Shown here: positions 35,834-47,559 of the stretch, piece after piece
Numbering within the stretch: the stretch's first letter is position 1
Layout of the letters: every line of letters begins with the position of its first letter
The notes under the pieces: model-generated
Databases searched by the model: none
What the model saw: only the letters and a program-made list of their open reading frames with translations
What the model was told of the DNA's origin: nothing
Made by a program: the position numbers and the translations under genes
Assembly (NCBI GenBank): GCA_023213395.1
Contig: CM041465.1
Span: 126,053,741 to 126,117,740, forward strand
Direction of reading: 5' to 3'
Length of the DNA stretch: 64,000 nucleotides
Origin: Cycas panzhihuaensis
Lineage: Eukaryota; Cycadophyta

Positions 35834-36208
35834 TGTAGAACCTTTATGTTCTATTATTATGTATTATGTAATATTACTTTATCACTTAAATGGATAAAGT
35901 ACACATACACACACACACACACTTCTCTAGTATGTGTAATGTTGTAACTTATGGGTCTATGGACCCTTCACCCTTCTATTTACATATTTACATATATGCA
36001 TACATGATAGACAAATGTCCTTCATGCAATATACTTATGTGGATGTTTACCACTTGTCACATATGTAGCACCCTAAAGGGTATCATCCTCACCTATATAT
36101 TAAGACCATTTTCTCATGTATAGCAAGAAAATATGAGATGTATCTTTATATTATTAATTTGAATACAAGTCAATCTTGTTGGAATTAAGATTAATTCCTC
36201 CTCCTCCA
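35834..36208 (+). repeat. Putative element A 3' LTR
   Basis: It starts TGTAGAACC right after the polypurine tract. A TATA-like TATATATTAAG lies near 36096, and the proposed end is ...CTCCTCCTCCA. Without a 5' copy the right border is a guess. It contains a short (CA)n run at 35903-35922. Confidence 0.6.
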
Positions 36209-38229
36209 TTTGCTAGTGTGCTTATGTACTTACTTATTTGTTGTTATTCATTAATGTTAATCATCTAACCCTTGGCCTTCATTCTCCTCATAGGATCTCA
36301 TTTTCACATATTCAAAGGCATTCATTTCTATGTGATTAAATTTAATTAATCATACTTGTAAATTGTGCCCATTAGCTCAAAATGTCAAATGAATGGTATG
36401 GCAATTTGAAGAGTAATTTGCAAACTTTCACAGTTTCCTTCATGACTTTCTAGTTAGTTGACAAAATTTTGTTAAATCAGTCTCATCATAATCATAATAA
36501 AAGCATCTTAACACCTAAACAAGTGGAGATGATTAAAAGGCTCTCTTCATTACAATATTCTAGGGAAAATAAGTAGTGGCAATTAACAATTAAGACTGGA
36601 AGCCATTCTTGGCAACCACTATGTGCAATATTCTAGCCACTAAGGCCCATAACTTCCACCCAGCATTAATGACATTTTAGAAGAGAACTAAAGGGAGGAA
36701 AAAGAAGAACCCAAAGTGGGAGAAGACATAGAAGGGGTGAGAGGAAAAGTTTCAAGGAAGCAAATAAGAGGGTTGCAAAGAGCTAGAGCCAAGAGAAACA
36801 AAGGCACTCTAGAGAGCACTTTTGGGCATTTTTGTGCAAGAAGATTGATAAGGAACAAACTAAATTTTAGAACAAAAGCTTGCTAGAACTTGTGTGTTGG
36901 TTGCATACTATTGGTGAACTATTTCAATCTTGTGAAAAGGCGTGCTTGGTGAATTTCAAAGTCTTGTGGGTGAATTGCAATACTAATCTCTTTGGACTAC
37001 TATTATTAAGTGCAAAATCTTTTTATGAGCTAGGGTATTGAGTTAATTGCTCCCCTACACTTTGTTATTGCATGATATTATGCAAGGTAGCTAAGTGGTT
37101 GCTTCTACTTGCTGATTATATTGTGATCAAGGTAGTTGAGCAGTTGCTCCTCCTTAATGACTGGTTTAGCAAGGATTCTTAGTTGGTTGCTCTTCCTGAG
37201 CTCTTTATATGCAAGGTGTTGAGTCGGTTGTTCCACCTACAAGTTACTTATATGCATGGTGTTGAGTTGGTTGCTCCACCTGCATGTTATTTAAATGCAA
37301 AGGTTTGAATTAAATGCTCCCCTTAAGCTGATGGCACCCTATAAGTTCTTTATAGGTGTGTGGCACAATAAGACAACCATCTGAGATTAGATTTGCAAGG
37401 ATCCCCAAGTGACTTAACATTACTGGCCTAATTAGAAAAACTTGCATGGCTTGAGAAGAAACACATGTTTTTATATGATACTAATAACATTTTCAGCATA
37501 CTTAAATGCAATAGCAATAGTTTTGAGGTAACTTCTCTTACTGTAAAGTTCTATGTAAAAAGAGCTATGAGGCATCTATTAACAGGGAAACTTGGATAAG
37601 GGTTGTGTGAAGAGTGGATAACCAATATTCCTACATTCATATCATGTGTTTCAGCTAAAGGCATATTCCTTTATAGGATTGTGATTGGTTAGATTGGAGA
37701 ATCCTTCAGTTGCAATCTGGTTGACTAGCTTCATTTTCTTGTCACATTACAAAGTTCTTGACTTTATGTTGTGAGACATTATATATGATGGTATCCTCTT
37801 ACTTGGATATTTTGTTGGGTTTATTATAATAGCATACTCTTGTTTGAACATTTTCTTGGGTTTATTATGACTCTTGCTTATACTTGTCTATGTTTATTTG
37901 CATCGCTTATATGATCTTTAGTTGAAGAGAAAAGAGAACTTGTACATATTTATCAAGTGCCTCTGTGTCTTAAGTTTACATATATCCTTGGGTGTTTATT
38001 CCATTGTGCATCACTCACATAAAAGACTTCATAAATTCAAGATCAATATACAATTGGGTGCTAGTTTTGCTCGAAAATTTATATTCCATCACCGTTGGGT
38101 CAAATTTACATTGCCTGCAAGCTTGTTATGGTAGGTTGGGTTATAACACATTCACTATTTTCCAAGCATTTTTAGCTATTAGAATACTCGTCATTTTAAC
38201 TTTCCAGGTGTTGTTGTCTCTGTTGAGCT
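36209..38229. other. Spacer between elements A and C, no supported gene
   Basis: A purine-rich patch at 36650-36830 and a degenerate minisatellite at 37080-37330 are the only structures seen. ORFs at 37922-38237 show no recognisable protein signature. Confidence 0.5.
37080..37330. repeat. Degenerate 41-46 bp minisatellite
   Basis: About six units share GCAAGGT.GTTGAGTTGGTTGCTCCACCT-like cores. They start near 37082, 37128, 37170, 37211 and 37254, with a last worn unit near 37297. The two clearest units (37211 and 37254) are 43 bp apart. Confidence 0.7.
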
Positions 38230-38234
38230 TGTCT
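38230..38234 (+). repeat. Target-site duplication of element C, left copy (TGTCT)
   Basis: TGTCT here and at 59416-59420 flank element C. Confidence 0.9.
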
Positions 38235-38545
38235 TGAAAGAGATTAATGTATCAAGGTCATTTGTGTAGATTAATTATATGACCTTAAGATATATTGTTA
38301 GCATTAGTCTCTTAATGAAGTGTACTTTCTGTGCATTTAGATGTAATTTCAGATTCATGTCATTAGGCAGGAAAATCCTAACCCTAATGCTCACATTCAA
38401 TAATAAAACGCGAAATCTCAAGGAGGGAGTCATTATTCATTTCCATCTCCAAACTTGCTCTCATATCTTATTTCATGTCTTTTTCATTCTCCATAGCCAT
38501 TGCGTGCATGTGAGTGATTTATTCCCTAGATCTATCCTTCCTTCA
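38235..38545 (+). repeat. Element C 5' LTR
   Basis: It runs from TGAAAGAGATTAATG to CCTTCA. The ORFs overlapping it are not genes. Two bases (TA) separate it from the primer binding site. Confidence 0.94.
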
Positions 38546-38547
38546 TA

Positions 38548-38559
38548 TGGTATCAGAGC
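38548..38559 (+). promoter_or_regulatory. Element C primer binding site
   Basis: TGGTATCAGAGC, complementary to initiator tRNA-Met, lies 2 nt after the LTR. Confidence 0.92.
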
Positions 38560-39182
38560 TAGAAGATGATCTATTTATTCAATTCCACTTGCATGGAGTC
38601 ATTTTGCCTGTCATTTACCTTTAATGTAAAGTATTGAGAGTGCACTCATCATTTTTAATATTTTGAGAGCTTAAAATTATATTACTTTATATGTTGTTGC
38701 TTTCTCTATGTGTGTGGAATTTCAGAGGTGAAGAATACGTGTTTTTGAAACCGTTCAGCTGCTAGAACAGTCTCGGAAGCATTAAAGGCCTAAAATTTCA
38801 TAAAAATTTTGACCATCTCAAATTTTGATGAAATTTGGCATGCAAGGTTGCCTTGACTAGAGAATCATTTTTGTCTTCTGGAGCAACTTCTGATTTAGCC
38901 TGCAACAACGAGTTTTGGCTAAAATAAAAGGGTAAAATTTGCAGATAAGTGACTTAAGGCACTTTTGCCAATGAAATCCTTTAATTATAAACTAAAAATC
39001 TAAAAAATTTTTTAAAGGATCTGGTAGATTTATGTCTTAGGATTAGTTTAATATAAATCTCATCAAATTTCATTCACCGATTAGTGAGATCTATGAAATT
39101 TTCTCACGGTTGCTGAATTTGTCTACTCAACCCCACAAAGGACATTGCAATGGCATTTCGAGTAATTGTTTAGCTTATTTTG
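38560..39182 (+). other. Element C leader, first part
   Basis: AT-rich untranslated sequence between the primer binding site and the insertion point of E. It continues at 49782. No coding signal is seen. Confidence 0.6.
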
Positions 39183-39187
39183 GAGAT

Positions 39188-40010
39188 TGTTGGGGCATAA
39201 AGTGATCATATGGCTGTGAGAAGACTAGAGATAGGCCGAATAACCTAAGATGTGCAGTGCAGATATGCGGAGGCATGCACGAGGCAAAGCAGTGAAGAAA
39301 TCAACATGCAGGTGCGTATGGCGGTGCGTGCAGGCGAATGCGTACCACGGAACCGCGTGCCGATTGGCGGAGCAGGCGAATGGAAGTGGTACGCCGCGAC
39401 CGTCTGCAGGACCGATGAGGCACAGGAAGTCATCGGGGCGTATGTACAGACGTGCGGACCTAAAGAGACATTAGTTAAAGTGCATAACTAATGATTAAGG
39501 AAAGGGTACGTATGACTGAAGAGGTACGATTATGACAGACAGTCATAACCCTTCAACCAAAAGGAACCAAGAAGCATACTTAAGGAGGTACGCATGAACC
39601 ATCCGGTTAGGGTGAGAGCTGATTATCAAGGGTATGCAAAGGTGCGGAAGCCAGTACGCATGACAGCCAGTTGGAGCAGCATTGAATGATAAGTACCATC
39701 TCGGTACGCATATAACAGAAGGAATGTATGCTGCTGGAATGCATTCCAACCTCTGTGTAATTAAATTGATTACTTAATGAAAAGAAGAGTTACGTGGAAA
39801 GTTGTGTATTCTCTGTGTTTATGATGATGAAAGTGTTGAATATGTGTTGAATTCTGTACTGCTGTGTACCATTATGGTGTAATTCTGTGAATAATCTGTG
39901 GAATGTATGTGAATAACCATGTTGACAGTATCCTAACTAGACTATAGCCTGTGTAACCTTGACAAGTGCACTGTTCCCATAAGTGCAGTGGGAACAAACC
40001 CAAGTCAACA
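39188..40010 (+). repeat. Element E 5' LTR
   Basis: It runs from TGTTGGGGCATAAAG to CAAGTCAACA. The first 260 bp are CpG-rich and diverge strongly from the 3' LTR, while the last 265 bp differ at only about 13 positions. ORFs at 39245-39749 are LTR shadows. Confidence 0.95.
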
Positions 40011-40011
40011 T

Positions 40012-40024
40012 TGGTTCCGTTGCC
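40012..40024 (+). promoter_or_regulatory. Element E primer binding site (tRNA-Asp-like)
   Basis: TGGTTCCGTTGCC starts one base after the LTR. It matches the complement of the plant tRNA-Asp 3' end (TGGCGCCGTTGCC) except at two positions, both CG to TT. Confidence 0.7.
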
Positions 40025-40147
40025 TACGTCCGTTGAGGAGGGGCAGGGCTTAGGAGTTTCAAGGAAATGAATGTGTAAAGGGCAAAGGACCCTGGCTGCC
40101 GTCGTGATGGCAGGTTGTAACTAAGCCAGCGGCTGTGGGACCTTCCA

Positions 40148-41940
40148 ATGCCACCTAAGAGGCCTTCAAGGTCAAAAGAGCCACAAAAGGATACTTCACC
40201 CAAAGAGAAGGAAACCAGCATACAAAGGGCATTAAGATGGTCGAAGGAATCAAAACTCAGAAGGGCGAGGAGATTAAGTTCGCAGAACAACGAGACTAAG
40301 GGACAGTCCGTTGAAAGATCTGAGGCAAGTGGAGCCCAGACACCTCAAGAACAATAAGAGGGAACTAATGGCGAACGTATAGTATTGACACCAGCCCCAA
40401 TCATAGATGATTTGTTTAGCCCATAAATTGAAGGAAAACCAAGGGTGGATGAAAAGCATCAAGAAACTTTAAAAGAGGGAAGTATACCTGTGGAGGACAG
40501 TCCGAAGGACCCAAGTGACAGTGAGAAGAAGGCAGAGGAAGGTCCCTCGGCATATTGGGAGAATAAGCTCACAAGACAGCTTTTTGAGGATTCATCAGAA
40601 AAGGGATCTGATCAATCATATATTACAGTGACACCGTTAACTATACAAGTGCCAGGTGTAGTGGAACCGATGCATATCAAAACTCCATTTAAGAATCCGT
40701 TGTTTGGAAAGGATAATACAACAGTAGGCACTCCAAGTGCATCCCCGAAGGAGGGGAGAAGGGTAAAATCACCGACGGGTGGGGCACCGTTGCAATTTCC
40801 CAAAATGGATGATTATAGAGACTTTAGAAAGTTGATTTTTAATGACACTTCAAATGTAGCAGAACATGTATATCTCTTTCAGAATCTGATTGATGTAAAA
40901 AATATCACAGACGATGATGAAATCAAAGCTAGATTCGCCTGTACGCTGAGAGGAGTATCGTTGGCGTGGTACAAAGAAATAAATAAGAATGAATCATGGG
41001 CAAAGATTAAGAAATCCTTCGAGGAAAGGTTCCAAAAGTTCCGTAGTAACGAAGCAGTGGAAATCGCCTTGAGAGAAATTAAACAAAGGCCGGGAGCGTC
41101 AGTGTTAAACTACATCAACAGAATGAAAATCATTGCGGCTAATATGATTAACGAGACGATAACTGACCACAACATGAAAAACTATTTTGTGAGGGGATTG
41201 AATGAAAAATTAAGGGCCATGATGCATGCTCATCCGTTGAAATCGTTTAAAAATGCCCAAGATCTAGCGTTGGATTTTAAAATGGAGATGGATGCACAGG
41301 CAGGAGGACAGGACTCCCTATTATTGAGATTGCAAGACGAGATTAGGGAACTTAAACAAAATCAGTATAAGCGACCCTTCTGCCAGGTGGGGATAGCAGA
41401 AGAGGAATCGGAGTTGGAAGCCTTAAGAAAAGAAGTGGCCAGGCTGAAAATTAGAAATAATAGAGAAGAAGAAGAAACAACGAAAAAGAATGACCATGCC
41501 GGAAGGATAACCAATTGGTGCCATATCTATGAAGAAAATTCACATACCACTAAAGAATGTGAATTGAATCTAAAAAATAGTGTGTTGCACTAACAGGACA
41601 GATGGTGCCACATATGCGATGTAAATACGTATACGACCAAGGATTGTTTCTATAATCCCAGAAAAAAAGCCTACAGAGGACGAGGTAGGGGAAGGGGAGG
41701 CAACCCACCTTGAAATGTTTATACAACGAGGGGTACACAAGAGCCCTCGAGGAAGAAACCACCAATGGGTAGATGCCTCATCTGTTTGCAGTTTGGGCAC
41801 TAGAAGTCAGAATGCCTAACGAAACAGGAATACAAACAGAAACCGTTCGTATGTAACAACTGTGACCCAAGTGACCATAAAACGGATGATTGTAAATGAA
41901 AGGCCAAAGCCACCAACTTAATGACGATCATACCATAAAC
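40148..41940 (+). pseudogene. Element E gag with four zinc-knuckle-like motifs
   Basis: A basic, then acidic N-terminus precedes the capsid core at about 40790-41300 (residue 215 onward): LQFPKMDDYRDFRKL, FACTLRGVSLAWYKEI, WAKIKKSFEERFQKF and YINRMKIIAANM. A coiled-coil-like stretch follows (LQDEIRELKQN; SELEALRKEVARLK). Four Cys/His motifs then occur: NWCHIYEENSHTTKEC, RWCHICDVNTYTTKDC, CLICLQFGH...C and FVCNNCDPSDHKTDDC. Four knuckles is more than the one or two usual in Gag. Confidence 0.85.
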
Positions 41941-42349
41941 CAAAAACGTCAAACTCCAAAATAAACAGAAGGAAAAACTAAACGAAGGATATCCGGATCC
42001 GCCAATAGAAATGGATCGATTCAAAAAAGAAAAACAAGTATTGGATGGCCTAGTCCAAGAAGAGAATACATTACCGATAAGAAAACCAGAGACCAAGTAC
42101 GTATACATACGGAAGAATAAACAGAAAGAAAAAGAAAATATACCAGAAGAACCAAAAGTGCAGCCGCAAATGGTGCAAATGGAGGAACTATTTAAAGGAT
42201 TGCCAGTGGAGGACATTCCAAGAATGCTGTTGTTAATGAAAAATTTGGTCAAACAATTACAGTTGACCATCCCCCTATGCCAAGTCATTGATTGGATAAA
42301 AGGAGTATTACAATGTGGAATTACAAAGAGTTTGAAGCAAATAATGCCA

Positions 42350-42720
42350 TCATTTGATATGGATCCAATGGTAACAATGGTGGTACTGGGAGAAACATTT
42401 CCAAGAGTAATCGTTGATGGAGGCGCGGCAGTAAACGTATTACCAGCTTCGACATAGCAGAAACTGGGAAGCTCGAAGTTGGAAGCAGCAACCTATTCGT
42501 TGAAGTTGGCCAACGAATTATTGGTATGACCTATGGGGAGATTGGCCGACATCAAGGTGGATGTGGCAGGGATTGTGGTAAGAATTGACTTCATAATCGT
42601 AGAAACAGAAAAAGGGGCAACGCCCTATCCAGCACTCTTGGGGAGGCCATGGCTATATAAGACACAATGCCTCCAAAACTAGAAAAATGTAACCTTCACC
42701 TTATTGGATAATGGAAATAA
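42350..42720 (+). pseudogene. Element E aspartic protease
   Basis: VIVDGGAAVNVLP carries the catalytic Asp in a D-G-G context. ADIKVDVAGIVVRIDFIIVE and ALLGRPWLYKTQ form the flap and the hydrophobic Gly segment typical of plant gypsy proteases. Three stops interrupt it. Confidence 0.85.
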
Positions 42721-42974
42721 AGTAGTATTACCGATGCTGGGAAGAAACTCCATCGAAATGATACCAGACAAGGGATCCAGCACGACCGTCACGAGCGACA
42801 CAACATTCTCTTCCATTGGAGAAGAACACCTTTATCATACTGCGGAAGAGCCCACCACATCGATCAATTATCAGCAAGAAGAACCGACTTATTTCAGGGA
42901 AATATACAACTCTTCGGATGACGAACACGGAATGAGGTTCGTGGATTATTGGCTGCAGGATGCATATGAAGTAA

Positions 42975-43980
42975 ACTCTTCTTCTTATAGATATAATTTA
43001 TTATCTAAATGTGTAACTAAAGACATTGATGATAATTTAGATTCTTTTGAGTATACAATGACTAATGATAGTTTAAGGGATGACAGCAAATTAGATCAAC
43101 AACCCCCTAGTTTACCTAATATTTTTTGTAGTTTTGTAGTAGCTAATAGTAATCCCGACATCCCTTCTACCTCAGGCGTGGGTCCTGAGGTAGATTCCCT
43201 ACACCCCCCCTTATTACAACCTGAGGAAGGAAGTAATATTCCTTCCTTCTCTTCCTTAGAAGTATACCCACCCAATAACCGATCCCTTCCAACGATTGGT
43301 GCCAAAACCAGGGCAATGGAAGGAGAATCACTGGTAAGTACTTCTAGAGATTCTGGTCTAGACAGTAGAGTTATCATCCCAGAAGAAATAAATCATCAAA
43401 TTTACATTGGGAAGTATGTTAAGCCATTCTACGGAGAGCAGTTGTATGGGACTACCCACTTAACTCATTATGTTGAATATTGGATGAAACACGGGAATTG
43501 GGACAAAACCCAATGGCAACAGGACTTAGTGTTGACCTTACGAGGAAAAGCTTGGTATTGGTACCTAGCCCACCAAGCTATTCTTAAAAATTGAAAAGAG
43601 TTATAAACGATGTTTCGAATTCGATTCGATCATCCGACACAACTAGCCACTCCATTATTCTATGTAGGTCAAAACTCTAGGGAACACATACAAACGTGTA
43701 AACAAAAATTGATATCTTTAAGTATACCTAAACAAAATTGGCCTAAATATTTCTACCATACCCTGGGAAGAGTAGCCAAGGACTGGTTCCTCGGAAAGGA
43801 ACAAAGTTTAGATGTGACTTGGAAAAACTTAAGGAAATCCTTTATAAAAACCTTTAGGCATACCTCGGAAAACAAGGAAATAGATAGAATCCTAAAACAT
43901 ATTAGATTAATGAGTATAAAACTAGAACAAGAAGTAATAAACCAAGAAGAGATAGAATCAGTACATAGTGAAGAAGAATA
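42975..43980 (+). pseudogene. Two extra capsid-like (Gag CA) modules between protease and RT
   Basis: After a Ser/Pro/Asp-rich linker (42975-43380), module 1 (about 43397-43635) reads PFYGEQLYGTTHLTHYVEYW, LVLTLRGKAWYWYLAHQA and TMFRIRFDHP. Module 2 (about 43637-43955) reads LFYVGQNSREHIQTCKQKL, YFYHTLGRVAKDWFLGKEQ and NLRKSFIKTFRH. Both show the pattern of the retrotransposon Gag capsid N-terminal domain: F-x-G, H(L/I), L..A..W(Y/F), then a W..L...F type helix. The segment shares the gag-pol frame but has lower GC and fewer CpG than its flanks. Identity as capsid rests on pattern matching by eye. Confidence 0.6.
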
Positions 43981-44074
43981 AGTTATGAATTACCCTGCAG
44001 AATTCACAGAACTCGATATTGGAGAAAGAAAGTTAGAGGATACTCTGGGACACAAAACCAGAAATACAGAATAG

Positions 44075-45658
44075 GTGGGTGTAACTAAATTGAAAACCAC
44101 TGAGATTAATGTTGGCAATCAGGACAATCCGAAATTCATACGAATTGGAAACTATTGGGATCATCAGACAGTAGCGGAAGCCCAGCAGTTATTTGAGAAA
44201 TTTCGCGACGTATTTGCATGGTCATATAAAGACCTAGAAGGCATTCCTTCGGAAATAGGAATGCATCACATCGACTTAGTGGAAGATGCCAAACCGGTAA
44301 AACAGAGGCCATACTGGATGAATCCCAAATATAAAGAAAAAGTGAAAGCCGAACTCGACAAAATGTTGAAAGCAGGCTATATTTACGAAATCAACTACAA
44401 TGACTGGGTGAGCCCTGTAGTGGTAATTCCCAAGAAGAATGGGAAAATTCGTGTCTGTGTGGACTACAGACAGCTAAACAAGGTAACAAAGAAGGATCCA
44501 TTTCCATTACCTTTTACAGAGGATATTCTGGAAGCAGTTGGAGGGAATGAGATTTACTCCTTCACCGATGGATTCAGCGGGTACAATCAAGTGCAGATTG
44601 CCCCAGAGGATCAAGCAAAAACCACATTCGTGACAGAATGGGGAACATACGCATATAGAGTGATGCCATTCGGTCTCACGAATGCACCAGCTACATTTCA
44701 ACGGATTGTAATCAATATATTTCAAAAATTTATCTGAGAAAAAGTTGCGGTATTCTTAGACTATTGGACATTGTACGGGTTAATGAAGGATCACATGGAG
44801 AATTTGAGGGAAATGTTGCAGACATGCCGTGAAAGCAAGTTGTGCCTGAATCCAAAAAAGTGTACATTTCTGGTACCCTTCGAAAATTTATTGGGGCATA
44901 TAGTCAGCAAGGAAGGATTGCTGACAGATCCAGCAAAGGTATCTGCAATTCTGCACTTCCCTACGCCACTTACAAGGAAACAACTGAAAGGTTTTTCGGG
45001 ATTGACGGGATACTATAGAAAGTTCATCAGGGGGTATGCATACATATCAGGACCCCTGGAGGAGCTATTGAAAAAGAACATTGAATGGGCATGGACGGAG
45101 GAACAGCAACAAGCATTTGAAACATTGAAACAAGCTATTGTAGTAGCACCTATACTGCAATTTCTAGATTGGAAGAAGACCTTCCATGTGCATGTGGATG
45201 CATCACAATATGCTATTGGATGCGTATTAGCACAGCCCAATGACGATAAGACAGATCATCCGATCTACTTTGCCAGTCAAAAACTTACGAAAGCCGAGCA
45301 GAATTATACGACAATAGAGAGAGAAGCACTCAGCATGGTATACACATTACAGAAATTTCGACACTATCTATTGTCAAATCTATTTTTGTTCTTCGTCGAT
45401 CACCAAGCGTTGATGTATTTGGTGAATAAACCGATCATGCGAGGGCGAATCAACAGGTGGTTGATGTTGTTCCAGGAATTTTCTTTCAAGATCATTGTGA
45501 AACCTGGAAAAGCCCATATCATCCCGGATCAGTTATCAAGAATCACAAATGGAGAAAAAGCCACAGGGGTGCCAGACGACTTCCCAGACACAACTCTATT
45601 CAGTGTGGAAGTGGTTCCAACGGACTGGTATGAAGGAATACCAGACTACTTAGCGACT
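44075..45658 (+). pseudogene. Element E reverse transcriptase and RNase H
   Basis: RT motifs in order: FAWSYKDLEGIPSEIG, WVSPVVVIPKKNGKIRVCVD, FTDGFSGYNQVQIAPEDQ and MPFGLTNAPATFQRIV, then, after a stop at 44735, AVFLDYWTLYG. The catalytic FLDD motif has become FLDY. LTGYYRKFIRGYAYISGPL marks the thumb/connection. RNase H shows HVHVDASQYAIGCVLAQ, TTIEREALSMVYTLQKFRHY and FFVDHQALMYLVN. Confidence 0.92.
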
Positions 45659-45661
45659 TGA

Positions 45662-46876
45662 GAAGTATCAGTAGAATTGGATCGCACGGGAAAAAGAAAT
45701 TTTATCAGAAAAGCAGAGCCATATCAACTAATCAACGGAGAATTATACAAATTGGGGCCAGACGAAGTGTTATGACATTGTGTTCGACCGCACGAGATCA
45801 ACCAAATCATGTCGCAAGCGCACGAAGGAGTAGCGGGTGGACACATGGGCAAATTGGCCACATGGCAAAAAATTTTGATGTCCGGATTCTGGTGGCCGTC
45901 CATGTTCGAGGATGTCAAGAAGTGGATTCAAGCTTGCGACTATTGCCAACGGGTTGGGAAACCCAATCGATAGGATTTCCAACCTCTACATCCCATTCTA
46001 CCTTTGGCACCATTCGAGAAATGGGGACTCGACTTCGTGGGGCCAATTAAACCAGTCGCTCGTCGATCGAAAGCCCAATACATTCTGGTGGCAACTGACT
46101 ATATGACGAAGTGGGTAGAAGCGCGAGCATTAAGGAAAGCCGATGCGGAAAGTACAGCGCGATTTCTGTACGAGGTGGTGATTACACGATTTGGATGCCC
46201 CTTGGAGATTGTAAGTGGCCAAGGCACCCACTTTCTAAATCAAACTATAGAAACACTGACATCAGCGTTTATGATAAGCCATCGAAAATCTACTCCCTAT
46301 TATCCGAGAGCAAATGGCCAAGCGAAAAGTTCAAATAAGATAATTGAGAATTGCTTGAGAAAGATATGCGGCGTCGGCAGATCCGGTTGGGCCGAGAAAT
46401 TACCATCCGTACTATGGGCGTTCCGAACAACATACAAAAGATCAACTAGACAAACTCCATTCCAGCTTGTGTACGACATAGAAGCCATTCTTCCAACAGA
46501 ATTTAAGATACCCAGTCTACGAGTTGCTATGCAATGTCGATTGGACGACTTCCAGCCCTTACGACAACGATTGGAAGATTTAGTGCGATTGGAAGAAAAA
46601 CGACATATGACAAATTGGTTGCAAAATGTGGAGAAACAACGGCAAAAAGCATGGCACGACCACCATTTACAAAAACCTCAGTTCAAAGAAGGTGATCAAG
46701 TATTGCTATATGACAGCAAATTTAAAATGTACCCTAGTAAACTCAAAATGCAATAGTTGGGACCATACATCGTAGAAAAAGTCTTCGAGAACGGATCGGT
46801 GCAACTGCAGGAAATCGATGGACCTATGCTACCAACTTGGGTGAACGGTAGCAGACTCAAACCATACATTGCGTAG
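45662..46876 (+). pseudogene. Element E integrase
   Basis: The HHCC finger is readable (HEGVAGGHMGKLATWQKILM, CDYCQRVG). In the core the first Asp is kept in KWGLDFVGPI, but the second is lost (IVSGQGTHFL, Asp to Gly) and the Glu is lost (GQAKSSNKII, Glu to Lys). The C-terminal part (FKEGDQVLLYDSKFK, LGPYIVEKVFENGSVQLQEI) ends at 46876. Two of three catalytic acids are missing, so it is dead beyond its stops. Confidence 0.9.
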
Positions 46877-47089
46877 CTCAGCTTTACCAGCCGGATAAGC
46901 TGGTTGTACCATATCGTATTGCATGAAGTTGAGGCAAAACCAATTGCCTTGATATCGAGACATGATCTAGTTCGGTATGGATACAGAAAAAGAAAATAAA
47001 AAATAAAAAAAATAAAAACAACCGTAACTCATCACAGACATAAGTAATAACATCATAAACTGAAAAAATCAGAGGAAAATCCAAAAGCA

Positions 47090-47515
47090 TACAAGCAAAA
47101 TACATTATACGTACCAAAAAGGTATGTTACAGTGCATACAGTTAAAAAAGTGATCAAATTTAAAAAATACACTATACGTACCAAGGAAATACAATCCAGT
47201 ACACATAGTTCAAAAAAGTGAATTAAAATTACAAAATATGTACCTGAAAAGTACGCAATCAAGTACGCACAGTGTAAACAAATTTTAAGTTGCTCAATTA
47301 CATTATATGTACCTGAAAAGTACGCATGGCAGTGCATACGGTGAAAAGAGAAGTAAGTTAAACGATTACAATGTACGTACTAGAAAAGTACGTAGTCGAA
47401 TGCACGCGATGGAAAATAAACTTAAGTGCCCGATTACATTCTACGTCTTGGAAAAGTACGTGTCGAAATACGCACAATGGAAACACATAACACTATACGT
47501 ACCAACAGCACGTAT
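47090..47515. repeat. Tandem array of about seven ~65-bp GTACG-rich units
   Basis: Units are anchored by TATACGTACC or variants at 47106, 47173, 47235, 47304, 47370, 47438 and 47494, giving spacings of 67, 62, 69, 66, 68 and 56 bp. Most units then read GAAAAGTACG and AGTGCATACG/AGTACGCACAG. It lies between integrase and the extra ORF. Minus-strand ORFs across it are artefacts of the repeats. Confidence 0.82.
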
Positions 47516-47559
47516 AAGACAAAATTCCGAACAAGACAAAACATTATGTATCTGCGAGT

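Larger units (their letters stand above)
26540..36208 (+). mobile_element. Ty1/copia element A, interrupted by element B
   Basis: The older copia element has a very decayed 5' part (about 26540-27980), integrase (27985-28760), reverse transcriptase (29110-30315), RNase H split by element B, a polypurine tract at 35817-35833 and a putative 3' LTR. Joining 30320 to 35507 and dropping one AGTGC restores a continuous RNase H reading frame, which proves the interruption. The 5' LTR and primer binding site were not found. Confidence 0.83.
40148..46876 (+). pseudogene. Element E gag-pol polyprotein in one unshifted frame
   Basis: From ATG 40148 to the TAG at 46874-46876 all recognisable domains lie in one frame of 2,242 codons. 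It is interrupted by 19 stop codons and by no frameshift. The stops begin at 40355, 40424, 41591, 41711, 41801, 41897, 41936, 42455, 42527, 42680, 43592, 43604, 43979, 44072, 44735, 45659, 45773, 45971 and 46754. Each could arise by a single C-to-T or G-to-A transition from Gln, Arg or Trp codons. The start MPPKRPSRSKEPQKD follows a GC-rich leader and is the first ATG of this frame I can support. Confidence 0.9.

Noticed and set aside
37080-37330. CRISPR-like spaced repeats
   Set aside because: The units are diverged throughout with no constant repeat and variable spacer structure, and the context is a plant genome.
39243-39749. ORFs inside the 5' LTR of element E
   Set aside because: They lie within the LTR. 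The corresponding region of the 3' LTR has different frames, so they are not conserved.
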